64,000 nucleotides of DNA from Lactarius indigo (GCA_025766275.1 JAFKAC010000015.1:1116001-1180000); one strand, 5' to 3'; shown: positions 52,393-63,313, counted from the first letter of the stretch. Program-made: numbers and translations. The notes: generated by a model from the sequence alone, not told the origin.

Positions 52393-53287
52393 ATGGCTTC
52401 AAATCTCCTCCAAGATGTCTTGCGGCACACGACTCATGGGCATATTGATGCCCACTCTCACGATAAAGAAGATTCAGACGACGAGTTAGTCAATGTTGTA
52501 CGTTCATCTTGTCTCCTCGTTATCTATCGCATCTCCTGACAAGCCCAGTTCTCACTCCCAGGAACACCCCCACGCTCTCGTCCACCCACGCGCCCCCCGT
52601 CGCCTTCTCGCGGCGGTCTTGCACGCCTTCCTCGTGGCCATCTATTGACGACATCTGCCAAACAATCTACTGATCCTCTCAGGGCATTTCCCACCGAGAT
52701 ATCGCAGCGGATATTCGGCTTACTGGGTATCCGCGACCTCGCTCGGTGCGCGCGTGTGTCTCGGAAATGGCGTAAGAGTCAGACCTTAAATTATGGTATG
52801 TTTTGTTGTCGTGCGATTCACGTCTTGGCCGTGACGTTGTCGCTTGTATCAGTGTGGTTTCAACATTATAGAAAGGAGAATTTCCATGACACGAGTCTAC
52901 CTCAGGGTAAATGGACCAAGCGTGAATCAAAGCAAAATTGGGTATGAGGCACATGCCTGACCCAACTCTTCTCGTGCTGAGTAGATTTTACAGTTGTCGA
53001 TGTACGCACAGGCGATGTGTAATCGCTCGCCACCTTTCGGGCCCGTTCAGTCTCGCTCTGCACATACGTCACCGCCAGGATCTGGATATCAGACCCCTCG
53101 GGAAATACGGGAGGAGCGCTGGCGTCTCGAGGCCGCAGCCGTCGAAAGGCCGGGTAAGGTTGAGATGCGAGAGATGTACAAGGAACTTAATGGGCGTAAA
53201 TCGAAAACTAAAGGTAAACTAGGGGGAATAACGGGAGTGAGAGATAAGGGTGGTTGGTCGGGAAGTCAAGAAGATGGATGGTATTGA
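52393..53287 (+). CDS. F-box protein
   Basis: A likely SCF ubiquitin-ligase substrate adaptor. The first exon opens with the ATG at 52393 (MASNLLQDVLRHTTHGHIDAHSH) and ends before a 50-nt intron; the next begins FSLPGTPPRSRPPTRPPSPS, a disordered Pro/Ser-rich stretch. The F-box is FPTEISQRIFGLLGIRDLARCARVSRKWR. Then WFQHYRKENFHDTSLPQGKW and a basic, helical C terminus (TPREIREERWRLEAAA; GKVEMREMYKELNGRKSKTKG). No WD40 or leucine-rich repeats follow, so the substrate domain is unknown. Three introns. This is the last host gene recognised before the transposon cluster. Confidence 0.75.
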
Positions 53288-54217
53288 CTTGTTATTGTGA
53301 CCATGATAAGAAGCAAGTGATCCTAGTAAGTGTCTTAGAGTCTGCACATGTACATGATGGCGAGTCTCCTTGTTGTGGGCTAGTAGTGGTAATGTGGCAC
53401 CAATCAGTAAACATGATGGTGTGCAAGAGCAGGTGAGTCTGCTTATAGTCAACTAAGGGACTGGTTAATGTCCATGTTATTGTGAATCACCTTGCTTGCC
53501 ATGGTCATATGGCATATTTTGCACAAATCAATACAATATATAAAGCATAGACCTGTCTTTTGCTGACACAGAATGCTGACCCAAGTTGTGCTGTTTTCTG
53601 TGGTTGGTTTGGGAGTTTGCATCTGTGCTTAGTTGATCTCCTATTTTCAATGACATGTGATTATTGTGACCTGTGCTTTGTGAACTTTGGCTTCCATATT
53701 CTCAGTGCATCTATTGTCATGGACAATTGTCTCATCTGCTATTCTCCTTCTCTCACACACATAATTTCTGTTTTTTTTTTTTTGTTACATCTCTGATCTA
53801 TTTGATGCACCACCCATGCAACCAGCCATTTCCATCTTCTCACTTCATTGCCACTACTGCTCATATACTGGTCAATTTCCATATTCTCAGTGCAACCTTT
53901 CAGACAACTGTCTCTCTTCTATTCTCCTTCTGTTGCACATGGGATTTTGTATTTGTTTAGACACTACTCACCTGGACTGCTTCTCTGTAAGAGCCCAATA
54001 GCTCAACTGTATAGTACTATAAATATACTTGCAAAATACATCACATGCACATTGCCCAACAACTGTGAAATTGTAGATGCACTAAGACTGGCCCAAAGGG
54101 CCAGTCTGCCACCACTAGTTGCATATAATGACAAACCATTGCTATTTAGATAATCACTAGCAGAAGCTGGATGACCCTTTGGGGTGTTCTCTGTGTAATG
54201 CCACCATGAGCATTAGT
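53288..54217. other. AT-rich intergenic region with diverged direct repeats, edge of the transposon cluster
   Basis: No gene recognised. Two diverged copies of a block of about 65 bases starting TTCCATATTCTCAGTGCA occur at 53692 and 53877. A T-run lies at about 53770-53782. A 10-bp-stem hairpin sits at 54085-54107. The composition is AT-richer than the gene block, suggesting old repeat debris. Confidence 0.5.
54085..54107. repeat. Perfect short inverted repeat (10-bp stem, 3-nt loop)
   Basis: AGACTGGCCC, AAA, GGGCCAGTCT. It could be a transposon terminus pair, a terminator-like hairpin or chance. Confidence 0.6.
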
Positions 54218-54321
54218 TGATGAACAGCAAATAGAGATCCAATACTCACAGTAGGGACAAAGTACTGTGGTGAAGGACTCCTTGAACCTGAACCACCACC
54301 ATCTCACAACTCTCCCACGCT

Positions 54322-56071
54322 ATGGCACGGGAATCGCCTACCCTCCCTCCCTCCCTCACCACCCCAGTTGCCCTCTTCCCTCCCACCACCATACGCTTCG
54401 AAGCTGCATTCATGCAACTGCGTGTAGCGCTAAAGCAAATGGCCACATCCTCACCCGAACTCATTGCAGAGTGCAGAACCACCTTCAACCAGTTCCTTTC
54501 GCACCCAGATGTAGCGACTTTCCTCCCACATTCCTCCTCAAACCTCCCCCCTCCCTCTGATGCCATCCTTAAGGAGCTCAAAGAGTTGAAAGGCGCTATT
54601 GCTAAGCTAGGCCCCCAGGCTAGGCAGGCAGCAGACGCTAGCAGACCCACCCACAACTCCAACCCCAAAACAATTCCCCCCACCCCAAAACCACAACCCC
54701 AGCCCCCCCTTCCCACGTCACCACTCAGACCCACCCTGATAGCTCACACACGTATCGATGCCTCTGCACCACACCCCCCCATTTCCAGTCTGATTAATAA
54801 GCTCAACTCCCTTTTTCAGGAAGGCACCCCAGATCATATGTGCTTCTCATCAGCCAGGTGGTCAGGCACAGGCAACCTGGTCCTAACCGGTGGACCGGGC
54901 ACTACAGCACAACAACTCCTCAAACTAGACACACAGATACAGGGCACTATCGCCGACCTCCTTTCCTCTCCCCTCCCCCTCCTCACTGTTAACAGCAAAT
55001 GGTCCAAACTCCTCATCAACAACATACCCACTGGAGTCACCACTAACTCAGGACCAGCTTCACCTCACGACTGCCACCTTTCCCTCCTCACCCATAACCC
55101 CGCATATGCCACCCTCCTGGTCACTCAAAAACCAAGTTGGGTAAGACCCCCTTCATCACTTACGCCGCACTCCCACTCCTCCCTTGTAATGGCTTTCGAA
55201 GACCCCACTGGGGCGGTACTCCAACAGCTGATTAAGAACAAGTCCCTACACATCTTTGGCACGGAAGCACCAGTCAAAGCTTGGCAAGACAAGAAGTGGC
55301 CGCACAAAAGCACCACAACTCACGAAAACAAACCTGAGTCTCATGCCACCCCGGACCATCAAAGCCCAAGACTCAACCCGGATCTCACGGAGCAGCTTCA
55401 AATTTTGAAGGAGGCATTGGACGACGACTCCGACGATGAGATCAGCCTCACACTGACCCCCCCAGCTGCCAACACCAGAAGCAAGGCCGATCCCCCTGTT
55501 GCAACTCGCCTTGGCGCTCCTAAGTGCCCCAACACCACCAACAACAAGCGCACCGCTAAGCCGCCCGCAAGGTGTTACGATCACAACCGGTTATGACTAC
55601 GGACCGACTTATAGTATTAGTCATGGACATTTACTTCGTATCAGTCATCACAGTAGTACACATGTGATTGTGGCTCGAGTATGACTCATTCCTAGGATAG
55701 CTGTACTAGGGTTCGAGCTAGTTACGCTACTGGTTTTCCATTGTTCCAGCGGCGCTTTAAAGCCCACGTGTATCTGTATAAATAGTTGTCTTGGAAGACC
55801 AAGAGTCTCCATCTTGGTCTTCTTCAATCCACCTTCTTTCTCATCGTCTTGCCTTAGTCTTCAAACTAAGAGAGCCTCTGCTACTATCCACCAAGGATAG
55901 TACCCTTCCATTTCAGCTGCAGCGTGTGTCAAGGGTACCCCTGTTCAGCTCGCATTGGGTTGATACGAGATCCCCATTTGCCCTTTACCTTGCTAAGTCG
56001 ATTATGCCTTCTTCGAAGTCCAAGTCGGACTGACGCTGGTGGAGCGTAACACAAGGGCGGGGAAATCCTGA
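54322..56071 (+). pseudogene. ORF1 (gag-like) protein of the non-LTR element, interrupted by an LTR
   Basis: An open frame from the ATG at 54322 runs unbroken to 55572, about 417 residues. Seen: an N-terminal Pro-rich segment with a helical stretch (AAFMQLRVALKQMATSS), a Pro/Thr-rich linker, then a conserved block (SKWSKLLINNIPTGV; LLTHNPAYATLLVTQKPSWV; SSLVMAFEDPTG; LHIFGTEAPVKAWQ) typical of ORF1 proteins of fungal non-LTR elements, and an acidic tail. No CCHC zinc knuckle is present. The LTR at 55573-56051 breaks the frame; past the LTR and its duplication the frame resumes for four codons to a TGA at 56069-56071. Only this one interruption is seen, so the element was probably intact when hit. 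Confidence 0.75.
55573..56051 (+). mobile_element. Solo LTR, family A, with 5-bp duplication CAAGG
   Basis: Starts TGTTACG and ends CGTAACA, a perfect 7-bp inverted end, flanked by CAAGG on both sides (55568-55572 and 56052-56056). It contains a TATAAATAG box in its 3' half. No internal retrotransposon sequence is attached, so this is a recombination product. Related, more diverged copies lie at 61300-61777 and 61786-62293. Confidence 0.92.
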
Positions 56072-56386
56072 ATGGAAGGGCAGAGAATTTGTGCAAAAGA
56101 CGAGATTACAAACGCAAACTTTAGTTACATATAGTGAAGTGCTACGTAGGGTTCTGTACCCCAAGGTGCACGAAAATGGATTTGAAAAAAAAAAAAAAAA
56201 GTACTGTGGTGAGATAGAGGGCAGCTGAGAAGCAGTAGACACAGTAAGTTTTGCAAGTGAAGCAAAGGGTTGTCTGGCACACAACAGTGAGAGAACTGAT
56301 GTGGACCAGAAGTGTACAAGCTGTACTACTTATACTATACAGGGGAGTGACACTAGTACAATATAGGTAATATAGAGTAGTGGTTT

Positions 56387-56561
56387 AAAGGCCCAGCTCG
56401 GCCTCAAAGCCCTGGCTATGGCTCAGCTTAGGGGGGCCCACCTCTTCTAAGATCTGGTGCCAGGGCTGTTCCCCCAGCTTTTGGGGGCTTCGGCCAGCTT
56501 TGGCTTAGGGGCCACAGCTTCACAAACTTAGATTCAGATTTTTGTAAAAAAACAGACATCA
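56387..56561. other. G/C-rich stretch downstream of the hAT gene
   Basis: Repeated short AGCTT/GGCC-like words (GGCCCAGCTCGGCC, CGGCCAGCTTTGGC) resemble subterminal repeats of hAT transposons. TAGTGGTTTAAAGGCCC at about 56384 may be the element end, but no matching terminal repeat was found on the other side. Confidence 0.4.
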
Positions 56562-58219
56562 CTAAACAGTCAATACTATTGCATGCACTTCCTCCTCCTC
56601 TTCAAGACCCTCAACCAGCTTATCCCAGGACCAACCTTCTCCATCCTGAACAACAACATTTGACTCAGCTTCATGGTTAGCTGGCTCTTTATCTGCCAGG
56701 TCCAATTGTGCTTCCTCTTGTGCAGCACTGATGATGTAGCAGAAAAAGAGGTCTTGATGAATAAAACTCTTGAGGCACTGGAGGGCCTCAACAATATCCC
56801 TGTTGAGTCGATTACAACATTTGCTAATTGTGATGCCCACAGCCAAGAACACACTCTCACTCGACACTGAGGATGTTATAATGGCAAGGTAGTCATGTGC
56901 AAGGGCTCACCATGTTGGGTAGCATTGGCCATGAATCTACAGGAGTTAGCAAGCCCAACATGTTAGGATTTTGGCCTAGAACATACCCCCCACCAGTGGA
57001 CCATTCCCACCCCTTTGGGAATGACCTCATTTGAGTTGAGGTAGGCCATCCATTCATTAAACCAGGGTCTATCAGGATCAATAACCTCACCATCACCATC
57101 ACTTTCACTGTCTATATCATCAATATTCACACAGCCAGTTGTTTGATGTTGATGGTTTGCAGATGCAGGTGGAGGTGGAGGTGCAAGTGGAGATGGTTGT
57201 GGCATTCTCACAAAGTATGTTGTACTGCTCTTGGAACTAAAGAACAAGTCAGTGGCTAGCAGATGACTTAAAAGAGATATACATACACATGTTTGAACAA
57301 CATCTTCCACCTCCAAAAAGAGGTCTGGATCCCAGTTTTTCTTGAAATAAGCCATTTTTGAGGATGGATTGAGCACTATGGTAAAATGTCAACTACAGTG
57401 TCATTGAAGGAGTTAAGGATAGCAACTATCACTCACCCATTGCCATAAGGTGGGCATCTGAAGTGCCTGTGCATTGATAGTACTCATTGAGCTTTGCCAA
57501 GCCAGTGGTGAGTGCTGGTACAAACACCTTGTAGCATGGTTTCTTTGAGGCTTTCTCCCACTCCACATACAGCTTCTCCAATGCTGGCAGCATGTTGTGA
57601 AGTGTTGGTCTTGAGGAGGTTGAAAAAGCATGCTGGGCATTGTCTGTGTGCTGAAGGTGTAGTGTTAGAGTCATTTCAAATGATCTGTAACTTCCACACG
57701 TACCTGCAAAATGTTACAGAAGAGGTGCACACATGTCCACTCATCCTTATCCATAACAAGGTTGGAAAGCTTGCACTGCTGTTCAGCACTACCTTCTCTA
57801 AGTCAGAGCCCACAAATGAACTCATCAACAGCCTGTAAGACACCATAGTTAGGTTAGACTTGAGGTGAAAAAAGAGAGCTTACCTGGCGACGTGTCTTGG
57901 CATGATTAAGCATCACATATGTCAAACTCCAATGGACTTTCATGTCAAGCAACAGCTGACAGGGGCATATGTTGTTATGCTCTTAAACAGCCTCAAATAA
58001 AGCTTTCCACTGTGCAGAGGAGTGTGCCTGGTCCATATGTCAGAAACAAATGGTGGTACAGAAGGGACTACACACCTTGACACAGATGGCCCAAATGATG
58101 CCAATCTCATCATGCTCAATAGCTCCTAGGTCATTGGGGAGGTTGGCATCTTCAGGGTCTCTGGAATAATACTTTGATTTGCTATGTGTAGAGATAAGCA
58201 CTTGAGTAGCCAGGTTGAT

Positions 58220-58947
58220 TGTCATGGACACTTGATTTTTGCCCTATTTTTCCATATTTTTACAGATTTATTTGATAGAGATACAAGTCTCCAATGTTGT
58301 GCTCAAACATCCAAGTCCTTATCATTAGATATGATAAGATGGTTAGTCATGTGATGCCAACATGTGCACCCACAAGCATGTGACCCTGGGATAGTAACTT
58401 CCTTATTGGATGTTACCTCATCAGGTCACCTTCCTCAGTAGTAAAGTAGTTTCTTATCGGACGATAAGCAGGGAAGGTTCTAGATAGTTCTAGACTATGT
58501 TGCCATAGGGTTATGACTCATAGATAAGGACATGTCATTGTTCTGTCAGCCTTAATGACTATGCATCAGTCAGCACAATAGATAAGGCTATTATTAGACA
58601 CAACACGTCAGCGTCTGACTCCAACACATCAGCATCTGACTCATTACTATTACACACACCTTTAGTAACAAGGTTTAGTAGTAATTCAAACTCAGCTGCA
58701 GCAATGTATATAAACCCTCCTGTAGCACCCTGAGTGGAACCAACTTGTCCTCTTGGTTCTCCACTCAGTGTGCCACAGCATGATCACCTGACCCATAGTC
58801 TTGAATAAAGACTTCAAGTGTGTCTATTCTCCACTGTGCCTGTATGTTTGGTGCATGACCTGTCTCCGTGCTAGGCTTGGTGTGCACCAGTTCAGTTCAC
58901 TAACTTTCACCTTGGTCTAGTTGTAAGTGATAAGTCATACTGCTACC
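58220..58947 (+). mobile_element. Solo LTR-like insertion, family C, with 5-bp duplication TTGAT
   Basis: Inserted in the hAT exon that reads C-L-A-H-I-I-N-L-A-T. TTGAT is present at 58215-58219 and 58948-58952; removing the insert plus one copy restores the exon. It starts TGTCATGGACAC and ends CTGCTACC, so the 3' end is not the usual CA. A TATATAAA box, GAATAAAG and a following transcribed-type region look like an LTR promoter and poly(A) signal on the plus strand. Confidence 0.8.
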
Positions 58948-59113
58948 TTGATGATGTGTGCCAAGCATCTGTACAAATTTGAACATATCAAAAATATTAC
59001 AAGTTAAAGACATACCTAATATAATGACGTTCAATGTCATATGTTGATCCTGTCTTGAGGTTGTAACACCAAGCAAATTCTTGAATCATAGTTGTGTTAT
59101 TCTTTATGTTGTC

Positions 59114-59677
59114 TGTTGATAAGTGACCCTTGTGCACTTAGCGGCTCGTATGGACCGGACTTGCAGCATGGACTGCTTTAGATTAGATTAATTGGACTTA
59201 TAGATTACATAGTTTTGATCTGTACAATCTAGCGCTTACTATTGCGTCATGTATGACATCATGTACAATGACATCATGTAGAACACTCCAGACACTTCAT
59301 TGTACTCTGTCCTTTGTTCCTCTTTAGTTCCTATCTTTATTATGATGTCACTATGATATCATCCTTGTCTGGACGTTCTTTGTTCTAGTTGCCTTGTTCT
59401 CCTTTGGTACACTCCTTTTGTCTTGTATGTAGAACAACGCTCCTTGTATTCTGTGACTCTATGTTACTACCCTTGTACCAGTGTCACACCTCTGTATAGT
59501 ATAAGTAGAGTACTCTGTATGCCCTGGTCCACAACAGTTCTCACTCTGCTGTGTGCCAGACAACTCTCTTGCTTTACTTGCCTGACCCCCTGTTGCTGCT
59601 TCAAGCACCTCTGCATATCTCACCACAGACACCTTTGCCCTCTGTGAGTATGCTCTCTCTCTATGTGCTGTTCATCA
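59114..59677 (+). mobile_element. Solo LTR, copia-type family B, with 5-bp duplication TTGTC
   Basis: Starts TGTTGATAAG, ends TTCATCA, flanked by TTGTC at 59109-59113 and 59678-59682. It matches the LTR at 62691-63313. It splits the hAT transposase exon carrying the conserved C-D-N residues. Confidence 0.9.
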
Positions 59678-61299
59678 TTGTCGCACATAATGTGTTCAAC
59701 CTGTAAATAGTCAGCAAGTCAGTAGAATATTGTAAGGATAACGCTTACCTTATGGACAATACCAAGGCGGTTACAGACTTTGTAAAGTGCTTGTCCAAGT
59801 CTTGTGCCATTGTGCACCATGTTCAGTTGGGTGAAACTGAGTAAGGCATGCTCCTCAGTCCACTCCCCAATGACACACTCTTTGATCCAGTGACCAGTGA
59901 CTGCAAAGTATCCATCAGTATTATCAGCCTGACATGCAATACATGGCAGGCTGATTTCTCCAACCACAGTAGGGCTCTAGCAAGTAAGTGTGAGCATTGA
60001 CATAAGAAAGAGAGAAAAGGAAGGAATGTACATTAAGCCGCTCTTTCAACAAGCACATTTGTTGTTTGAAAGTCTTGATAATGTGTGCACGTGTCTGGCA
60101 TGGTGAAGGGAGCTTGACACTGTGGGTTGTGCAAGATGCAATGTTGATCATCCTCTTGAAGGATGGCTGGCTAAACACTTGCAGTGGCTGAAATGGAGAC
60201 AATGAATTAGAACAGTGCTTAGACAAGTGACAAATACTTACTAGATCTGCATCAATAAGCCATTCAATTGTGGCACATGTGAATGCTTTGTCGCTATATG
60301 GAATTGGTCTCTCGCTTTCATCCTGAGGCTTGAAATGGTTGGTGACACTTGATTGGAGTGTTTTGAGACTCTTATTGAGGGCAGCTTGCCTGCATTCCTT
60401 TGTATCATCAGGTAACATAGATTCGAATTTGTTTTCTTGACACCACTTTCTATAGTGTTGCTAAGGTGAAACACATGTTAGAATACAAAAAAGAAATATC
60501 TAAAGTAGTTGGATGTAAGGATGCAGCATGCCGGCAAAGAGTTGAGTGCTCATTGGTCAAGATTTTGTCTTGCTTTACACAGCCGAGGCCTTCTCTACAA
60601 TGCGCAGAGGATAAGTGAGGATAATTGGGTGAGGAAAAGTGAGGATACTCATGTGCATAGATTACAGCTTGTGTGTGGTTTAGGTTGACCTGGCACATGA
60701 GGGAGAGGTGTGAAAAAGGCCTTGATATCAGCAGTAGGGTTGGTCTTGTTGAGAGACTCCTCATGTGAATCATCAACATCATTGATGTCCATGACCTGGA
60801 CATCTGAATGCATACCTGATGCGTCTAAGTTGGTGGGTGGCGCATTTGTCTTTGCTTTCTTCAAGATGAGAGCACCATCATGTCCATCAACAAGGGTCAG
60901 TGCAGTGTTGACTCCATCATAAGCCCAAGGTCACTTACAAGAAGTCTGAGCTTGTGCCAAGTCCAAGTCAGATGTTGTAAGGGATGGTACTGGGGTGTAC
61001 TTGGACCCCTCAGAGTCTGGTGAGCTGGGCTCAGGCAAGGATGATGGTGATGGATTGGCTGGTCGATGATGAGTAACAGAGGTGGTGGATGCAACCATGC
61101 AGTGATGCAAGCTGAGCTCCAGTTCAGCAACATTGTCTGCAGTCAACTTTGCTGAGGGGTGAGGTGTACAGGTGGGTTGAGTACTCATGATTCTGAGAAG
61201 GAAAAAAAAAGAAAACAGTATTTAATGACAAGTAAAATGGATATACAGACCCCATGAAATTCAGTGCAATTCTGTGCAACTCCACTGGCAGATGATGAC

Positions 61300-61777
61300 T
61301 GTTACACTCCACTGGTGTTAGTCCAACTGGGACTCTAGATGGCATAAATGACTTAGCAAAAAGCTGAGCAAATGGGGATCTTGTGTCAACCCAATGCAAG
61401 CTGAACAGGGGCTCTACTGGTGCATGCTGCAGCAAAGGATGAAGAAGTACTACCCTTGGTTGGTAGTAGTGGAGGCACACTTAGTCCAAGACTAAGGCAG
61501 ACAAGATACGAGTCAAGGTAGTGGATTTGAAGAAGACCAAGATGGGGACTCTTGGTCTTCTGAGACAGCTATTTATACAGATACATGCAGGCTTTAAAGT
61601 GCTGCTAAAACAATAAGAGACCAGTAGTGTAACTAGCTTGAACCCTAGTACAGCTATCCTAGGAATGAGTCATACACGAGTCACAATCACATGTGAACTA
61701 CTATGCTGACTGATATGATGTAAGAGTCCATGACTAATACTAAATTGGACCGTAGTCATAACTGGTCATGAATCACA
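61300..61777 (-). mobile_element. Diverged LTR, family A, minus orientation
   Basis: Aligns over its length with the reverse complement of 55573-56051 (shared words GAAGAAGACCAAGATGG, TCCTAGGAATGAGTCATAC, ATTTATACAGATACA). Minus-strand ends are TGTGATT and GTAACA. No target-site duplication is visible. It lies 8 bases from the next copy. Confidence 0.8.
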
Positions 61778-61785
61778 ATGGTAGT

Positions 61786-62293
61786 TGTTATGCTCCACAG
61801 GTGTTAGTCCAACTTGGACTTGTGACAGCATAAACAACTTAGTGGAAATCAGGTGAATGGGGATCACATGTCAACCCAACACTAGCTGAACAGGGGCACT
61901 ACTGGCACATGTTGCAGCGAAAGGATGTAGAAGCTCTACCCTTGGTTGGTAGAAGTGGAAGGGCACTTAGTCAAGACTAAGGCAGACAAGAGATGAGTCA
62001 AGGTAGTGGATTGAAGAAGACCAAGATGGGGACTCTTGGTCTTCTGGAGTGACTACTTATACAGATACACATGGGCTTTAAAGCGCCGCTAGAACAATAA
62101 GAGACCAATAGCGTAACTAGCTCAAACCCTAGTACAGCTATCCTAGGAATAAGTCATACATGAGTCACAATCACATGTGAACTACCATGCTGACTGATAC
62201 AATGTAAGTGTCCATGACTAATACTACTGTTAGGCTGTAGTCATAACTGGCCATGAGTCATCTTTAACATGTCATAAAGTTTGTACCATAACA
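61786..62293 (-). mobile_element. Family A LTR with polypurine tract, probably the 3' LTR of a truncated element
   Basis: Ends TGTTATG and CATAACA give the same 7-bp inverted pair as family A. On the minus strand it is preceded by GAAAAGGGGGTAG, a polypurine tract, as expected just upstream of a 3' LTR. The element's internal part would lie to the right and is cut short at 62690 by the copia element. Confidence 0.78.
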
Positions 62294-62690
62294 CTACCCC
62301 CTTTTCAGATGCAAGGCCCACCTCACATAAAGGCCGATAAGGGCCAATCCTTCTGCACTGTCTCAATTTGGTTAAACATGTCAGTGCATTTGAGCTGATA
62401 GATGGAGTCCAACTTATCTTGTCAGACATTTTCCAACTGTACCCTGATCTCCCTAAGGTGTGACATCAGCCTGTTCTCATGGAACATGGCTGCTCTGAAA
62501 TGGTGAATCTCTGCTGTGAGGGACTCATCACCCATCTTCTCCAATGCCTGGTCCATTGTATTGCCTTCTTTGACCATTACAAGGTCTTTGTGGGCGATAA
62601 AAGCCTGGTTACTGGAGGGAAGGCATGGTTGAGCATAGAGAGGGCAACCGTAGACATACAGTGAGCCGTTTACAAGTCCCAACACAAATG
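62294..62690 (-). pseudogene. Remnant of the internal region of a family A element (coding tail)
   Basis: A minus-strand frame runs through EGNTMDQALEKMGDESLTA, FRAAMFHENRLMSHLREIR and ends DWPLSAFM before the polypurine tract. The helical, charged character and the position fit the end of a retrotransposon polyprotein. No protease, RT or integrase motif is present. Assignment is by position. Confidence 0.5.
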
Positions 62691-63313
62691 TGTTGATAAG
62701 TGACCCTTGCGCACTTAGCAGCTTGTATGGACCAGACTTGCAGCATGGACTGCTTTAGATTAGATATACAGGACTTGTAGATTAGATACTGTTTGATCTG
62801 TACAATCTGGACTTATCATTGCGTCACATATGACATCACTGTACTTCTATGACATCATACATCTGGACTCTGCGTTGTATAACACCTTTGTACTTTCCTT
62901 TGTTCCGTACTTAGTTATATCTTTATTATGATGTCACTATGATATCATTTAGCTCTGGACTCTTCTTGTTCTCCATACCTTTGTTCTCAAAGCGTCCACT
63001 CTTTTGTCCGTTTGTAGAACAATAACTTCTTGTATTCTGTGACTAGTGTTACTAGCGTTGTACTGTTGTCACTACCTGTAGGAGTATAAGTAGAGTACCA
63101 TGTACGCTCCTGGTCCACATCAGTTCCTCACTGTTGTGTGCCAGGTATGTCTCCTCCTCTTCAATGTAACATCAGTTCCTCACTGTTGTGTGCCAGACTC
63201 CCTTTGCTTCACTTGCAAGATCCCTGTCTCACCTCTGCTTCCAGCACTCCAGCATATCTCACCACAGTCTACTTTGTCTCTGTGAGTATGCCCTCTGTGT
63301 TTGCTGTTCATCA
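62691..63313 (+). mobile_element. Copia-type LTR, family B, 5' LTR position
   Basis: Starts TGTTGATAAG and ends TTCATCA, like 59114-59677, but is about 60 bases longer. A 52-bp tandem duplication in its 3' part (CATCAGTTCC..GTGCCAG at 63118-63144 and again at 63170-63196) explains most of the difference. A primer-binding site follows directly. Confidence 0.88.

Larger units (their letters stand above)
54274..56200 (+). mobile_element. ORF1-only non-LTR retroelement with poly(A) tail and 13-bp target-site duplication
   Basis: The element begins after AGTACTGTGGTGA at 54261-54273 and ends in a run of 16 A at 56185-56200, followed by the same 13 bases (56200-56212, one A shared with the tail). 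Poly(A) plus a long, variable-type duplication is the mark of LINE-type target-primed insertion. Inside are a 48-base leader, one long ORF, and about 115 bases of 3' sequence. No reverse transcriptase or endonuclease frame is present. A 479-bp LTR was later inserted into the ORF. Confidence 0.85.
54218..56386 (-). mobile_element. Copia-type LTR fragment, minus orientation, split by a later non-LTR insertion
   Basis: The pieces 54218-54273 and 56201-56386, read on the minus strand, match the LTRs at 59114-59677 and 62691-63313: GGTCCACATCAG, GTTGTGTGCCAG, CTTTGCTTCACTTGCAA, TCACCACAGT, CTGTGAGTAT, and the end TTCATCA. Its 5' part (U3) beyond 56386 is missing. The ORF1-only element sits between the two pieces. 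Confidence 0.8.
56562..61188 (-). pseudogene. hAT-family transposase gene, broken by two solo LTRs
   Basis: A multi-exon gene starting with the ATG at 61188. Seen in order: a Ser/Pro-rich N terminus; a BED-type zinc finger (HTSCNLC, later CRHAASLH); KWCQENKFESML and RPIPYSDKAFTCATIEWLI; the RNase-H-like domain start (GEISLPCIACQADNTDGYFAVTGHWI), CDN and later INLATQVLI; KVLN-type SSKMAYFKKNW; and the C-terminal hAT dimerisation block (HDYLAI..SSVSSESVF; RLNRDIVEALQCLKSFI). A 728-bp LTR (58220-58947) and a 564-bp LTR (59114-59677) lie in its coding region, each with a 5-bp duplication, so the gene cannot make a full protein. Terminal inverted repeats were not found. Confidence 0.82.

Noticed and set aside
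56340..56352. CAGGGGAGTGAC as a hAT terminal inverted repeat
   Set aside because: The bases on both sides continue the reverse copia-type LTR (compare CTATACAGAGGTGTGACACTGG in the other copy), so it is LTR sequence.
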